Origin: CAIVAT01 sp037137455
GTDB taxonomy: Bacteria; Bacteroidota; Bacteroidia; Bacteroidales; FEN-979
DNA: 64,000 nt
Reading direction: 5' to 3'
NCBI GenBank assembly: GCA_037137455.1
Contig: JBAXKG010000007.1
Span: forward strand, 28,957-92,956
Positions 1 through 8,820 of the stretch are shown here, one piece after another. The notes under the pieces were generated by a model. It had not been told where the DNA came from. It ran no database searches and saw only the letters and a program-made list of their open reading frames with translations. The position numbers were made by a program, and so were the translations under genes. Numbering within the stretch: position 1 is the first letter of the stretch; every line of letters starts with the position of its first letter.

Positions 1-1
1 A

Positions 2-2386
2 TTAACCCAGCGGGATGTTTACATGCATCCTTCGGCAATCAAGCTGCTGGGCAAGCAGTCTCGGAAAATTTTTGATGACCTTCAGATGGATCGCCCGACA
101 ACCTGGATTCACCCTGTTGGCCAGGCGCCATGGCTCAATTCAAATGAAGTGAAGGTAAACCTTGGTGATTCACTGGGATATACGTGTGGATCGAATTTTA
201 AAAATTTTGCATACTTTACCTATAATGAATACAATAACGATAAAACAAAGCAATTTTCCTTACAATCAGGTGATATTTCAATTGAGAAAAATACATTTCA
301 ATGGAATAAATCGAAAATTGCAGATGCCTTTGCGAAACATTTCGTGAAGGTCGATCTCTCTTATTTTTCTAATTCGGTTGGGGGCTGGAATGCATATCTT
401 TATCGTTTAGACAGCCTTTTATCATGGTGTGTTGCAAGTAACATCCCGATTAAAACATTTCATCAATGGAGCGCCTTTGTCTACGACAGCCTTCCGAATC
501 GTGGGGTAAACATATTTCCTAAGCTCCATGCTGACCTTGATGGCGATGGTTTCCCGGATGGTTACGACCAGGATACATCATTAGAAGGTCACTATAGCCT
601 CACTGATGGGGTTTCCGCCAGTGGAGGCCGTTGCTTCGAGCTCTTAGGAACCGGGAGTTTCTGCCGTGTGACAATGCTTGGCGGGGTTGAAAAAGGCAGT
701 AATAAATTTACTTTATGGGTAAAACGTACCTCTGCCGATACCAGCAGAGTAGTTGTCGAATTTTCATTTCCTGAAACTGGAACAACTCAAACATTTGAAT
801 TTCTTGTTGATTCGACAATTTGGGTCAAGAAAGATGTGATTTTATCTATTCCTGTAACAGCCTCCCTTGTGAACATTTTGATTAAAAACGAAGGTCAAAA
901 TCTTGATATTGTGAAAATCAGTGGAATGGACCTGCGTTCCTCTGGGTTTTTAATGAAAACCAAGTACCCGGCACAGGATGTCTTTGCTAATGTACAATTT
1001 GATAATGTCAATTTAAATGCATTGGTCAATGATTCAATATATGTTCCTTCAACCATCGAATGGTCCATCGGCAGTCATGATACCATGAATTTATCTATCC
1101 TTCCGGGCAATATTCTCAGGGTTTTAAAACCATTATCATTTTGGACAGGCCGTGATAGTTCATACATTGTCGCACGTAGCCCTGAAGGAGTATTTGATAG
1201 CTGTTTCATGAACTTTATCTCTAGGCCTATTCCCAACGAGTGCAGCGGGGTGCCTATAATGTTATCGTTGCTTGATACACTCAGTAACGATATAATTCAA
1301 TGGACATCAACCCCACATGATTCATCCATGTCTGATACCACTGTTTATAATCCAGTTGTTGCTCCAAAAGTTACTACTAAATACATGGTTACCTGCACAA
1401 ATCCGTTTAGTGGTAATATTAATATTGATAGCATCACGCTGGTGCGTTATCCTCTTCCAATTCCCGGGTTGCCGGCTGATACTATGATATGCATCGGAGA
1501 TAGTGTCAGACTTACTGTTCTTGATGGAACCCGTTTTTTATGGAGTACCGGAGATACTGTTGCCTCAATTGTTGTAAAACCTACAGAATTGACTACTTAT
1601 ACAGTCGTTGTTTTTAACGATTATAAATGTTCCGTTACCGATAGTGCGCGGGTGATAGTTATAAATAAACCTGATGTAATTTTGCATGGCTTGGCCCAGG
1701 CTTATTGCGTAAATGACTGGGCTGCAACAATATATGGCACTCCTTTCGGCGGAATCCTGGATGCCACGTCTGGGCTTTTTGGGAATCAGTTTTTTCCTGA
1801 GAGAGCTAATATCGGAATGAGTAAAGTTTGGTACACCTATACTGATCCAACAGGATGTAGCGCTACCGACACGGTTAAGGTTATGGTTTATGATCTTCCG
1901 CATATTTTGCCCCAACCCGATACAACCATATGTGCCGGAAACATAATTGTTTTGAACGCAGGCGCTGGTTTCGACAACTACCAATGGTCAAATGGTAAAA
2001 CCGAACCAATTATCATGGTCGATTCAACCGGATATGGAATTGGTATTTTTCAGATTTGGATTTACGTTACAAAAGACGGGTGTGCCTCTAAAGATTTTGC
2101 CCGAATTAAATTTGCACTTTGTCCGGGAATGGAAGAAAATTCGCTGGCTAAGGCATATACAGTATATCCAAACCCTGCAACCATGGAAATATATCTTCAA
2201 GCAAAATCAGCCAAAGCAGAGCCGCTTGATGTCCAAATATTTAATTATAACGGGATTATTGTCAGCAAGAAAAGATATTTCGATATCCTCAATAAAATTA
2301 CTATCTCCGATTTGCCAAAAGGCGCCTATATTATGAGAATATTAAAGGGAAATGAAGCAGCAGAGTATATGTTTATTAAAAATTAG
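2..2386 (+). CDS. Large secreted T9SS cargo protein, 5' truncated by window edge
   Basis: The reading frame is open from base 2 through an internal Met at 23, and no signal peptide is visible, so the true start lies outside the window. The first ~170 residues look like the end of a catalytic or binding domain of unclear family. A Ca-binding-like DLDGDGFPDGYD motif follows (about residue 170 from the Met at 23). The middle and C-terminal parts hold at least two Ig/PKD-like repeats of the kind common in Bacteroidota surface proteins (motifs DTMICIGDSVRLTV and DTTICAGNIIVLNAG). The last ~75 residues are a type A T9SS sorting domain (YTVYPNPAT followed by an amphipathic beta sandwich ending in KGAYIMRI). 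By family knowledge the protein would cross the outer membrane by T9SS and be released or anchored at the surface. It converges with the - strand operon that ends at 2396. Polysaccharide deacetylase-like ancestry for the N-terminal part is possible but unproven. Confidence 0.8.
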   Translation, partial: LTQRDVYMHPSAIKLLGKQSRKIFDDLQMDRPTTWIHPVGQAPWLNSNEVKVNLGDSLGYTCGSNFKNFAYFTYNEYNNDKTKQFSLQSGDISIEKNTFQWNKSKIADAFAKHFVKVDLSYFSNSVGGWNAYLYRLDSLLSWCVASNIPIKTFHQWSAFVYDSLPNRGVNIFPKLHADLDGDGFPDGYDQDTSLEGHYSLTDGVSASGGRCFELLGTGSFCRVTMLGGVEKGSNKFTLWVKRTSADTSRVVVEFSFPETGTTQTFEFLVDSTIWVKKDVILSIPVTASLVNILIKNEGQNLDIVKISGMDLRSSGFLMKTKYPAQDVFANVQFDNVNLNALVNDSIYVPSTIEWSIGSHDTMNLSILPGNILRVLKPLSFWTGRDSSYIVARSPEGVFDSCFMNFISRPIPNECSGVPIMLSLLDTLSNDIIQWTSTPHDSSMSDTTVYNPVVAPKVTTKYMVTCTNPFSGNINIDSITLVRYPLPIPGLPADTMICIGDSVRLTVLDGTRFLWSTGDTVASIVVKPTELTTYTVVVFNDYKCSVTDSARVIVINKPDVILHGLAQAYCVNDWAATIYGTPFGGILDATSGLFGNQFFPERANIGMSKVWYTYTDPTGCSATDTVKVMVYDLPHILPQPDTTICAGNIIVLNAGAGFDNYQWSNGKTEPIIMVDSTGYGIGIFQIWIYVTKDGCASKDFARIKFALCPGMEENSLAKAYTVYPNPATMEIYLQAKSAKAEPLDVQIFNYNGIIVSKKRYFDILNKITISDLPKGAYIMRILKGNEAAEYMFIKN

Positions 2387-2395
2387 TCACTCTGA

Positions 2396-3691
2396 TCATT
2401 CCCAATCAAGGCTTTCAAGTATCGATATTAATTCAAATGGGCGGTAGGGTTTTGCAATATATTCGTCCATTCCGGCAGCTAAACATTTTTCACGGTCAGT
2501 AACCATCACATGGGCTGTTACCGCCACGATCTTTATTCTATTTGACCCTGCTGTTTCCAATTCACGGATCACACGCGTTGCTTCAATCCCATCCATAATT
2601 GGCATAGCGATATCCATAAGGATCAGATCGTAATGAGAATTTTTAAATTTTTCAACCGCAATTTTTCCGTTTTCAGCAAGTTCAACGTGATGACCGGCAC
2701 GCACGAGGCTTGTCATTGCAAATTTTTGATTTAAAAGATTGTCTTCAACAAGCAATATGGAAAGTGGTTTCAGTACTTTTTTTTGAGATATTCTTCCGAG
2801 CCGCTCATTGGCAAGCAGTTCATCATCTCCCTTTTCTAATAACAATGAAAACCAAAAGTTCGATCCATGACCTTTTTCGCTTTGAACACCTATTTTCCCA
2901 TTCATCATACGAGTGAGATTTTTGGAGATCGAAAGTCCTAAACCTGTTCCTTCAAATTGTTTGACCAACGGATTTTCCAATTGGGCAAAATCATTAAACA
3001 AGCTTACTTGTTCTTCAGGAGAGATGCCTATTCCGGTATCAATAACTTCAAATTTCAATAATACGGATTCTGGATTCAAATTGGCACGATCTTTTAGATC
3101 GTCAGGAATAAATTCTCTGTTTTTATCGAAACTATTACTTTTAAGATCTATGGTTTCAACAGCTACCAAAACATGTCCTTGATTTGTGAATTTTATTGCA
3201 TTATTAGTGAGGTTGATCAGTATCTGCTTTAATCTCACCGGATCACCAATTACACAAGTTGGAACCGTTGATTGGATCTTTGAAAAAAGATCAATACCTT
3301 TTCCTTTTGCTTTAATTGATAAAAGTTTTATAACCTGATAAATCTCTTCCTGCAGGAAGAATGGCTTCTGGTCTAATTTCAACTGGCCTGCTTCAATTTT
3401 CGACAAATCCAGGATATCATTGATAATGGTGAGCAGGTTTACACTGGAAATATTAATAATCTCCAAAAAATCGCGTTGCTCACTGGTAAGTTCTGTTTGG
3501 TTTAAAACATTATAAATGCCAATGATACTGTTCATTGGGGTCCTGATTTCGTGGCTCATATTTGCCAGAAACATGGTTTTTGATCTGTTGGCATTTTCTG
3601 CTTCCTGTTTTGCTTTTATAAGGGCATTGCGTACTTTTTCATGCTCTTCGATAGTAACAAAACCTTCTTTATTCCCTTGCAAGTCTTCCAT
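2396..3691 (-). CDS. Soluble hybrid histidine kinase (HisKA-HATPase-REC)
   Basis: This 431-aa protein has no membrane segment. A short coiled linker leads to a HisKA domain with HEIRTP (phospho-acceptor His47). The HATPase domain carries the N box NLTNNAIKF, G1 DTGIGI and G2 GTGLGLSI. A C-terminal receiver has the acidic pair VEDN, acceptor Asp360 in LMDIAMP and Lys414 in AKPY. It lacks a sensor domain, so the input must come from a partner. The obvious candidate is the membrane-anchored hybrid kinase immediately upstream, whose stop lies 1 bp from this start. As last gene of the polysaccharide operon it probably takes part in feedback or regulation of that locus. No output domain is present. 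The phosphate may pass to the single-domain regulator at 24025-24423, which is inference. Confidence 0.92.
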   Translation of the reverse strand: MEDLQGNKEGFVTIEEHEKVRNALIKAKQEAENANRSKTMFLANMSHEIRTPMNSIIGIYNVLNQTELTSEQRDFLEIINISSVNLLTIINDILDLSKIEAGQLKLDQKPFFLQEEIYQVIKLLSIKAKGKGIDLFSKIQSTVPTCVIGDPVRLKQILINLTNNAIKFTNQGHVLVAVETIDLKSNSFDKNREFIPDDLKDRANLNPESVLLKFEVIDTGIGISPEEQVSLFNDFAQLENPLVKQFEGTGLGLSISKNLTRMMNGKIGVQSEKGHGSNFWFSLLLEKGDDELLANERLGRISQKKVLKPLSILLVEDNLLNQKFAMTSLVRAGHHVELAENGKIAVEKFKNSHYDLILMDIAMPIMDGIEATRVIRELETAGSNRIKIVAVTAHVMVTDREKCLAAGMDEYIAKPYRPFELISILESLDWE

Positions 3692-3692
3692 T

Positions 3693-5105
3693 TTATAATT
3701 TATTCAATTGATTTTTAATGATAGAGTACAATTCCTGCTGGTTGATTGGTTTGGATATATAGTCATCAAATCCGGCTTCAAGAAGCTTTTCTTTATCCCC
3801 GGCCATGGCATAAGCCGTTTGTGCTACGAAAGGGATTACCTTATATTCCTTCCATTTTTTTCTTATTTCCTGCATCAAACGGATTCCGTCCCATGGAGGA
3901 GGAAGGTTTATATCAAAAAGCATAATGTCGAAGATTTTTCCATCCTTGTAAGTTTGCTCCATTATTTTCATTGTTTCATCCCCATTGATTGATGTCACAA
4001 CGTTACCAAGTGATTTTGTCATCTCGTACAGTACAATTTTGTTCATAAGGTCATCTTCGACAATGAAAATTTCGAGGCCTTGTAATGTTTTGAATTTTTG
4101 TTTTCGCGATGGTTCTTTTTTAAACTGATCATCTGTGCTTGCTTTTTCGGGAGGGAAAAAGATGGTGACAGTTGTGCCGATCCCTTTAGCAGATTCGATA
4201 TCAATTCGCCCCCGCATCAATTCCACAAGGCTTTTTGCCAGTGGCAATCCCAAGCCTGCACCTTGCGACTCATTAGAATATCCAAGGCTTTCCTGCCTGA
4301 ATGGATCGAATATTACTGGCAGATAAGAAGGGTCAATACCTGTACCCGTATCTTTTACCCTGATACAGATCTCATCCTTTTCTTTAATAAATTCAGTCGA
4401 AACATTTATAAACCCATTTTGTGTAAATTTTATTGCATTTTCAACAATAGCGCTGATAACTTTAGTCAACCCTTTTTCATCGACATATGCAGAAGGAACC
4501 TCATTGGTCTTTAAATTCAATTTCAGTTTTTGCTCGTTGGCTTTGAATATATATAACTGGGTTGCATTCGCCACGATAGTATTTATATCGCATGGTTTTA
4601 ACATTACCTGCATATCGTTTGCCTCAAGTTTGCTGATATCAATGATATTGTTCAGCAAATGAAGCAACCTGTCACCACTTTCTGAAATAGCCCTTGCGTA
4701 ATCAAATAATTCCTTGTTCTCAATCAATGATATTTCAGCTTCAAGCAAGCTTGAAAAACCTATGATGTTGTTTAACGGAGTACGGATTTCATGACTGATA
4801 TTCGAAAGAAATGCATTCTTCATAAAGTTTGATTCCTCCGACCGTTTCAAAGCCCGTTTTAGGGTGAAATCAACTTTTTCGTCCGCTTCGTAGTCCTCCT
4901 TAATTGATCGTATTCTCTCCTGAACTGTCGTTTCAATCGATTCTTTAAGTTCTTCAATATGGGTAATTGTTTTATCAAGCTCGGCGCTCTTAGTTGCTAA
5001 TAAATCAGATACTTGTCGATTTTTTTTGATGAATATAAAAACAAACGCCAGGCAAACGAAAAGTGCAAGAAGTAAAATAGATAATAAGATAATTGTACTT
5101 TGCAT
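3693..5105 (-). CDS. Membrane-anchored hybrid histidine kinase (TM-coiled coil-HisKA-HATPase-REC)
   Basis: This 470-aa protein starts with one transmembrane helix (about residues 4-27) followed by a basic stop-transfer KKNR and a coiled coil (~35-90). HisKA has HEIRTP (His105). HATPase motifs NAIKF, DTGTGID and GAGLGLPLAKS are intact. The C-terminal receiver has VEDD, Asp398 in LFDINLPPPWDG (note the unusual PPPW after the acceptor) and a conserved Lys in SKPI. There is essentially no periplasmic domain, so it may sense membrane state or a partner. It is translationally adjacent to the second hybrid kinase (2396-3691) and follows the methyltransferase at 5114-5920 by 8 bp. Two hybrid kinases with no DNA-binding output in the operon point to a phosphorelay rather than a simple two-component pair. 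Confidence 0.92.
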   Translation of the reverse strand: MQSTIILLSILLLALFVCLAFVFIFIKKNRQVSDLLATKSAELDKTITHIEELKESIETTVQERIRSIKEDYEADEKVDFTLKRALKRSEESNFMKNAFLSNISHEIRTPLNNIIGFSSLLEAEISLIENKELFDYARAISESGDRLLHLLNNIIDISKLEANDMQVMLKPCDINTIVANATQLYIFKANEQKLKLNLKTNEVPSAYVDEKGLTKVISAIVENAIKFTQNGFINVSTEFIKEKDEICIRVKDTGTGIDPSYLPVIFDPFRQESLGYSNESQGAGLGLPLAKSLVELMRGRIDIESAKGIGTTVTIFFPPEKASTDDQFKKEPSRKQKFKTLQGLEIFIVEDDLMNKIVLYEMTKSLGNVVTSINGDETMKIMEQTYKDGKIFDIMLFDINLPPPWDGIRLMQEIRKKWKEYKVIPFVAQTAYAMAGDKEKLLEAGFDDYISKPINQQELYSIIKNQLNKL

Positions 5106-5113
5106 GCGGTTAG

Positions 5114-5920
5114 CTATTTATAAACAACATATAAATCTTCGTCAGGATTAATTGCATATTGATGAATATTGTCTAACCATTTTTCTTTTGTCGGATTAAA
5201 TATTTTTACAATAAAACCACCCTTTTCAAGACGGCTTTTATAATCCTGTCCATAAATTCGTACGTGATCAAACTGGCCAAAAACACGTTCCCGGGTCTCC
5301 GGATCAATTGCTGTCGGATCTTCAAAAGTTTTTTCTAATATTTTAGAAATCGGAACTTGCAGAATAGCCCATCCACCAGGTTTCAGTACACGGTAAAGTT
5401 CTCTGATAGCTAATGCATCATCAAGTATATGTTCAAGTACATGATTACAAATGATAACATCGAATGTTTCATCATCATAAGGGATGAATGTGATATCCAA
5501 AAGGTTGGTTTGACGCGCATAATAATAGCCTTCAAGATATTTTACACCCGGAACGTAGTTGACATTGGAAATAGAATCAAGTAATGCCCGTAAGCAACCT
5601 TCGGGGGCCACGTGAAATAATGTTACCGGTGAGGTGAAAATAGTCGACTTCTCATGAAGGTAAAGATATACAAGTCTGTCTCTGTCTAATGAGTAGCAAC
5701 GAGGGCAAACATTGTTTTGCCTGTATCCGGCTCCAACAATCTGTTTCTCATAGAGTACAGGAAGATCCGATCCGCCAGGTAAGAACTTGCGAAATGATCT
5801 CTTGCAATAGGGACAATAATAGGAGTCACCGGAGTAAAAGAATCCACTGATTTTTTGATAACCACCCCTCAACTTCCTGCCAAGCCAAAAAGGTATCAGA
5901 TTTTTTAATGCACTTTTCAT
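5114..5920 (-). CDS. SAM-dependent methyltransferase with N-terminal zinc-ribbon-like region
   Basis: This 268-aa protein has two CxxC pairs near the N terminus (YYCPYCKRSF at about 34-43 and NVCPRCYSLD at about 71-80), which suggests a small zinc ribbon. A Methyltransf_11-type Rossmann fold follows, recognisable by FDVIICNHVLEHI and the post-motif LKPGGWAILQVP. The classical glycine-rich SAM loop is not obvious, and the region before it (VTLFHVAPEGCLRALL) appears to replace it. This arrangement is typical of methyltransferases in bacterial polysaccharide loci. The position between the T9SS beta-helix gene (11 bp away) and the kinases suggests methylation of a sugar or carrier-linked repeat unit. 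The substrate cannot be read from the sequence. Confidence 0.82.
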   Translation of the reverse strand: MKSALKNLIPFWLGRKLRGGYQKISGFFYSGDSYYCPYCKRSFRKFLPGGSDLPVLYEKQIVGAGYRQNNVCPRCYSLDRDRLVYLYLHEKSTIFTSPVTLFHVAPEGCLRALLDSISNVNYVPGVKYLEGYYYARQTNLLDITFIPYDDETFDVIICNHVLEHILDDALAIRELYRVLKPGGWAILQVPISKILEKTFEDPTAIDPETRERVFGQFDHVRIYGQDYKSRLEKGGFIVKIFNPTKEKWLDNIHQYAINPDEDLYVVYK

Positions 5921-5931
5921 AGCATTGAATT

Positions 5932-7626
5932 TTAATGGTTTATCTTTATTAGTTTTGCGGTATGTGAAATTGTACCGGATTGAACAGAAAGTGTATATAT
6001 TCCCGGAATTAAAAAATCTCCCCTGACGACAAATTTAAACTTTCCGGGCAGCATTTTTCCAGATTTTTTTGTTAATATATTTTTTCCTTCACAATTAGCT
6101 ATGCTTATCGTAATTTCTGACTGTTTTAATAGTACATACGATATGTTGAAATCACTATAAGAAGGATTGGGGAAGACCTTCAGCATTAATTCTTCGGAAT
6201 TTTCATATTCTATTACATTGAGCAACGATGAATCCTGGCATTCGAACGCTCCGATGTCAAAAAACGAAGCAAACGGACGTACCCTGTTTGATAAATCGAA
6301 ATTAAGATTAAACCCTTCAATAGCTGAAGCGCTATTTACAGCCGGTGAGCTACGTTTTAAATCATAGTTTCCTTCAGAATGGTTGACAAAATCAACAGAA
6401 AAAATATCCAATGTTTTGATATTATTTGAAATAGTTATCTGTATCGATGGTGAACCCAGGTTGATATAGGCATTTTCGCCCTCTGAAGGAAAAGAGCCGG
6501 GGTTTACAATGATGTTGTTTGAAATGAAGTTCTTTGTGCTTTGGGTGTCATCAAACCGTATTCCATAGCTTTTTGGCGAGATGATCGTATTGAACAGGAT
6601 TATATTTGTATTTGCCGGAGAAGTATATTCTGCCCCGATATATATTCCATACTTCAGGTAGGGAGAATAATTTTGGTCTGGTTTAAAGGTTGATCCCGCG
6701 TTAACTATTAAGTTGTTATAAATTTTTTGGATTCCCAGGGAAATTACTTCTATGCCATCGCCTTTCCCATCTTTAATGGTGTTGTTAAATATATTGCCCT
6801 GTGTTCCGCCCCCGACCATAATTCCCGACATTTGATAATAATATTCCGACTTGCTGTCACTCAAAATCACGTTGTCATAAATGTAACATCCTGAATCTGC
6901 CGAACTAACCTGGATGCCATCCCATCCGGTTTCCTGAACCACGTTGTTATAAATTTCGATGCCCCGCAAAAGGTGAGGCAGAACAGTTGTATCTGTACTA
7001 CCGCAACTTATCGTCTGCCCTTTGTACTTTGAACTGCCCAGATACATTCCTTCATACATGATATCATGAATAAAGGTATCGTGGATTTTTAAATTTCTAA
7101 GGGTGAATTTTTCACGGGTCGATGTAAACTGGCAGTTTGGATCAGTTTTGGCAATTATTCCACTTTGGCCTGTGTTGCTGATTTCCACCCTTTCGATCTC
7201 AATATCTGTACTTAAACCGTCTACTGAAAGACCAACCCCCGCCGGGCTATCAACTAATATCCCGTACTGCAATGCATCAACTCCCGCACCAGAGAATTTA
7301 AGGTAGGAGCAGGAATCAAATTTAACGCCATAAATAGAACTTTCAAGAATCGAAACCAATCCATCGGTATTTTGAATGACTATGGGGTTTAATTTTGTAC
7401 CATGCAGGTACGTTACAAGCAAAAAGAATTTTTGTCCTTTTTGCAGACAGATCGTATCACCTGGTCTGACACCGGATGCATTTGTTTGGCCATTGATAAT
7501 AGTTACTGTTGAATCGAATTGGAATTTGCAATTCCTGGTCTGAGTAAACCCGGTACAGGCAGTCATCATCAGTACGATACCCGTTGAAATCGTTATAAAT
7601 GTTCGGAAAATGAACATATTTATCAT
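5932..7626 (-). CDS. Secreted right-handed parallel beta-helix protein with T9SS sorting domain
   Basis: This 564-aa protein starts MINMFIFRTFITI with a hydrophobic signal segment (about 5-24). A Cys in MMTACTGF is not a convincing lipobox. The next ~420 residues show short turns with repeated Asn/Gly ladders (such as IYNNVVQETGWDGIQV and NNIIVNPG), typical of PbH1/pectate-lyase-fold repeats (DUF1565/Beta_helix type). The last ~85 residues are a T9SS type A domain (LKVFPNPSYSDFNISY to PGIYTLSVQSG). The protein would be exported and could bind, cleave or epimerise a polysaccharide. Its place inside the exopolysaccharide operon suggests it acts on the polymer made there. The catalytic residues of known lyases or epimerases could not be assigned by eye. 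A start at the second Met (7617) is also possible. Confidence 0.85.
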   Translation of the reverse strand: MINMFIFRTFITISTGIVLMMTACTGFTQTRNCKFQFDSTVTIINGQTNASGVRPGDTICLQKGQKFFLLVTYLHGTKLNPIVIQNTDGLVSILESSIYGVKFDSCSYLKFSGAGVDALQYGILVDSPAGVGLSVDGLSTDIEIERVEISNTGQSGIIAKTDPNCQFTSTREKFTLRNLKIHDTFIHDIMYEGMYLGSSKYKGQTISCGSTDTTVLPHLLRGIEIYNNVVQETGWDGIQVSSADSGCYIYDNVILSDSKSEYYYQMSGIMVGGGTQGNIFNNTIKDGKGDGIEVISLGIQKIYNNLIVNAGSTFKPDQNYSPYLKYGIYIGAEYTSPANTNIILFNTIISPKSYGIRFDDTQSTKNFISNNIIVNPGSFPSEGENAYINLGSPSIQITISNNIKTLDIFSVDFVNHSEGNYDLKRSSPAVNSASAIEGFNLNFDLSNRVRPFASFFDIGAFECQDSSLLNVIEYENSEELMLKVFPNPSYSDFNISYVLLKQSEITISIANCEGKNILTKKSGKMLPGKFKFVVRGDFLIPGIYTLSVQSGTISHTAKLIKINH

Positions 7627-7636
7627 ATTGCTTCAG

Positions 7637-8818
7637 TTATCCTCTTTTCGCACGTTCCCAATTAACAGATTGTTGTTTTTTTATATATCTGAAAAAGCCC
7701 AGATAGACTGCAAGGTTCATAATAAAGAAATAATATGGAACGTAAAATATTTTAATCTTAATTTTTCTTTCTTCAAGGTACCACCCCAATATAGTAATGG
7801 TATAAAAAAGAATTTGTCCCCAGAAAAACCATGTATAAATATTTGAAAAATCAAAGATGCCGGTTAAAAACGAGATAGCCAGATTGCACAAAAAAATAAT
7901 TGGCAAACCTAAAGGAGCAAGTGTCCAACGCAACACGCGATGTGAGATATACTGAAATGAAAGAATACCGTATTTGAAAGGATTCAGCAGCTCTTTTAGC
8001 CTGATTATTGACTGGATACCTCCTGCTGAGATTCTTATTTTACGCTTTAGTTCTTCTTTTACGTTGGCAGAAGGATTTTCGATGGCATAAGCTTCAGGGT
8101 CATATTGTATTATATATCCCTGTTCGGCAATTCGAAGGGAGATAATAAAGTCGTCAAGTAAAGTGTCTTTTTCAATCGGACTAAACAGTTCAGTTCGTAG
8201 GGCAAATAATTCTCCTGCGGCGCCCACTACTGAGTACAACCGGGCATCCAACTGTTTCAGTTTCGACTCATACTTCCAGTAAATGCCCTCAGTGGCCGCG
8301 GAAGTGTTTTTTAAGAAAATACGTTTTTCCCCTGAAACGCAACCAACCTTAGGATTTCTGAAGAGTTTGACAATCCGGCGAATGGATTCACTTCCGAGCA
8401 TAGTATTCCCATCCGAAAAAATCACAACCGGTGTCTTAACGAATTTCATCCCACGGTTCATTGCAGCAATTTTACCGGCACGTTCAGGTTGATGATAAAC
8501 TTCAACCCCTTCGTATTTGCGCAATAAATCAGGTGTTCCGTCATCTGATCCATCGGTAATCCAAACGTACCTGACTTTTTCCTTCGGATAATCCAATGAA
8601 AAGGAATTTTTAAGTTTCAGATCAACAAAATCTTTTTCGTTAAAGGCTGTAACAAATAAAGTCACTTCTGGCTCATAATCTTCTATTTCCACCATGATAT
8701 CTTTTTTTGCAAACATCTCCTTCATTTTAACCAGGAGAAGCAGTAAAATGCCATATCCGATATATGAATAAAAAACCAACAGCAGAAAAGTCCAAAAAAT
8801 AATTTTTAGTGTGACCAT
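7637..8818 (-). CDS. Membrane glycosyltransferase family 2 (cellulose-synthase-like)
   Basis: This 393-aa protein has an N-terminal transmembrane helix (about 5-30), a cytoplasmic GT2 domain and three or four C-terminal transmembrane helices. Motifs seen are TLFVTAFNE (nucleotide entry), WITDGSDDGT, the metal-binding-like FSDGNT, the acceptor-side LLDDFI and a basic RKIRIS in the position of QxxRW. It would transfer a sugar from an NDP-donor to a lipid-linked or growing glycan at the inner membrane. It lies 2 bp from the GT4/hexapeptide fusion gene and 10 bp from the beta-helix gene, so it is co-transcribed with them. Donor specificity is not predictable. Confidence 0.9.
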   Translation of the reverse strand: MVTLKIIFWTFLLLVFYSYIGYGILLLLLVKMKEMFAKKDIMVEIEDYEPEVTLFVTAFNEKDFVDLKLKNSFSLDYPKEKVRYVWITDGSDDGTPDLLRKYEGVEVYHQPERAGKIAAMNRGMKFVKTPVVIFSDGNTMLGSESIRRIVKLFRNPKVGCVSGEKRIFLKNTSAATEGIYWKYESKLKQLDARLYSVVGAAGELFALRTELFSPIEKDTLLDDFIISLRIAEQGYIIQYDPEAYAIENPSANVKEELKRKIRISAGGIQSIIRLKELLNPFKYGILSFQYISHRVLRWTLAPLGLPIIFLCNLAISFLTGIFDFSNIYTWFFWGQILFYTITILGWYLEERKIKIKIFYVPYYFFIMNLAVYLGFFRYIKKQQSVNWERAKRG

Positions 8819-8820
8819 CG

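Noticed and set aside
1565..1984. A 139-codon frame on the - strand inside the T9SS protein gene
   Set aside because: No motif, and it is fully covered by the clear secreted-protein frame on the other strand.
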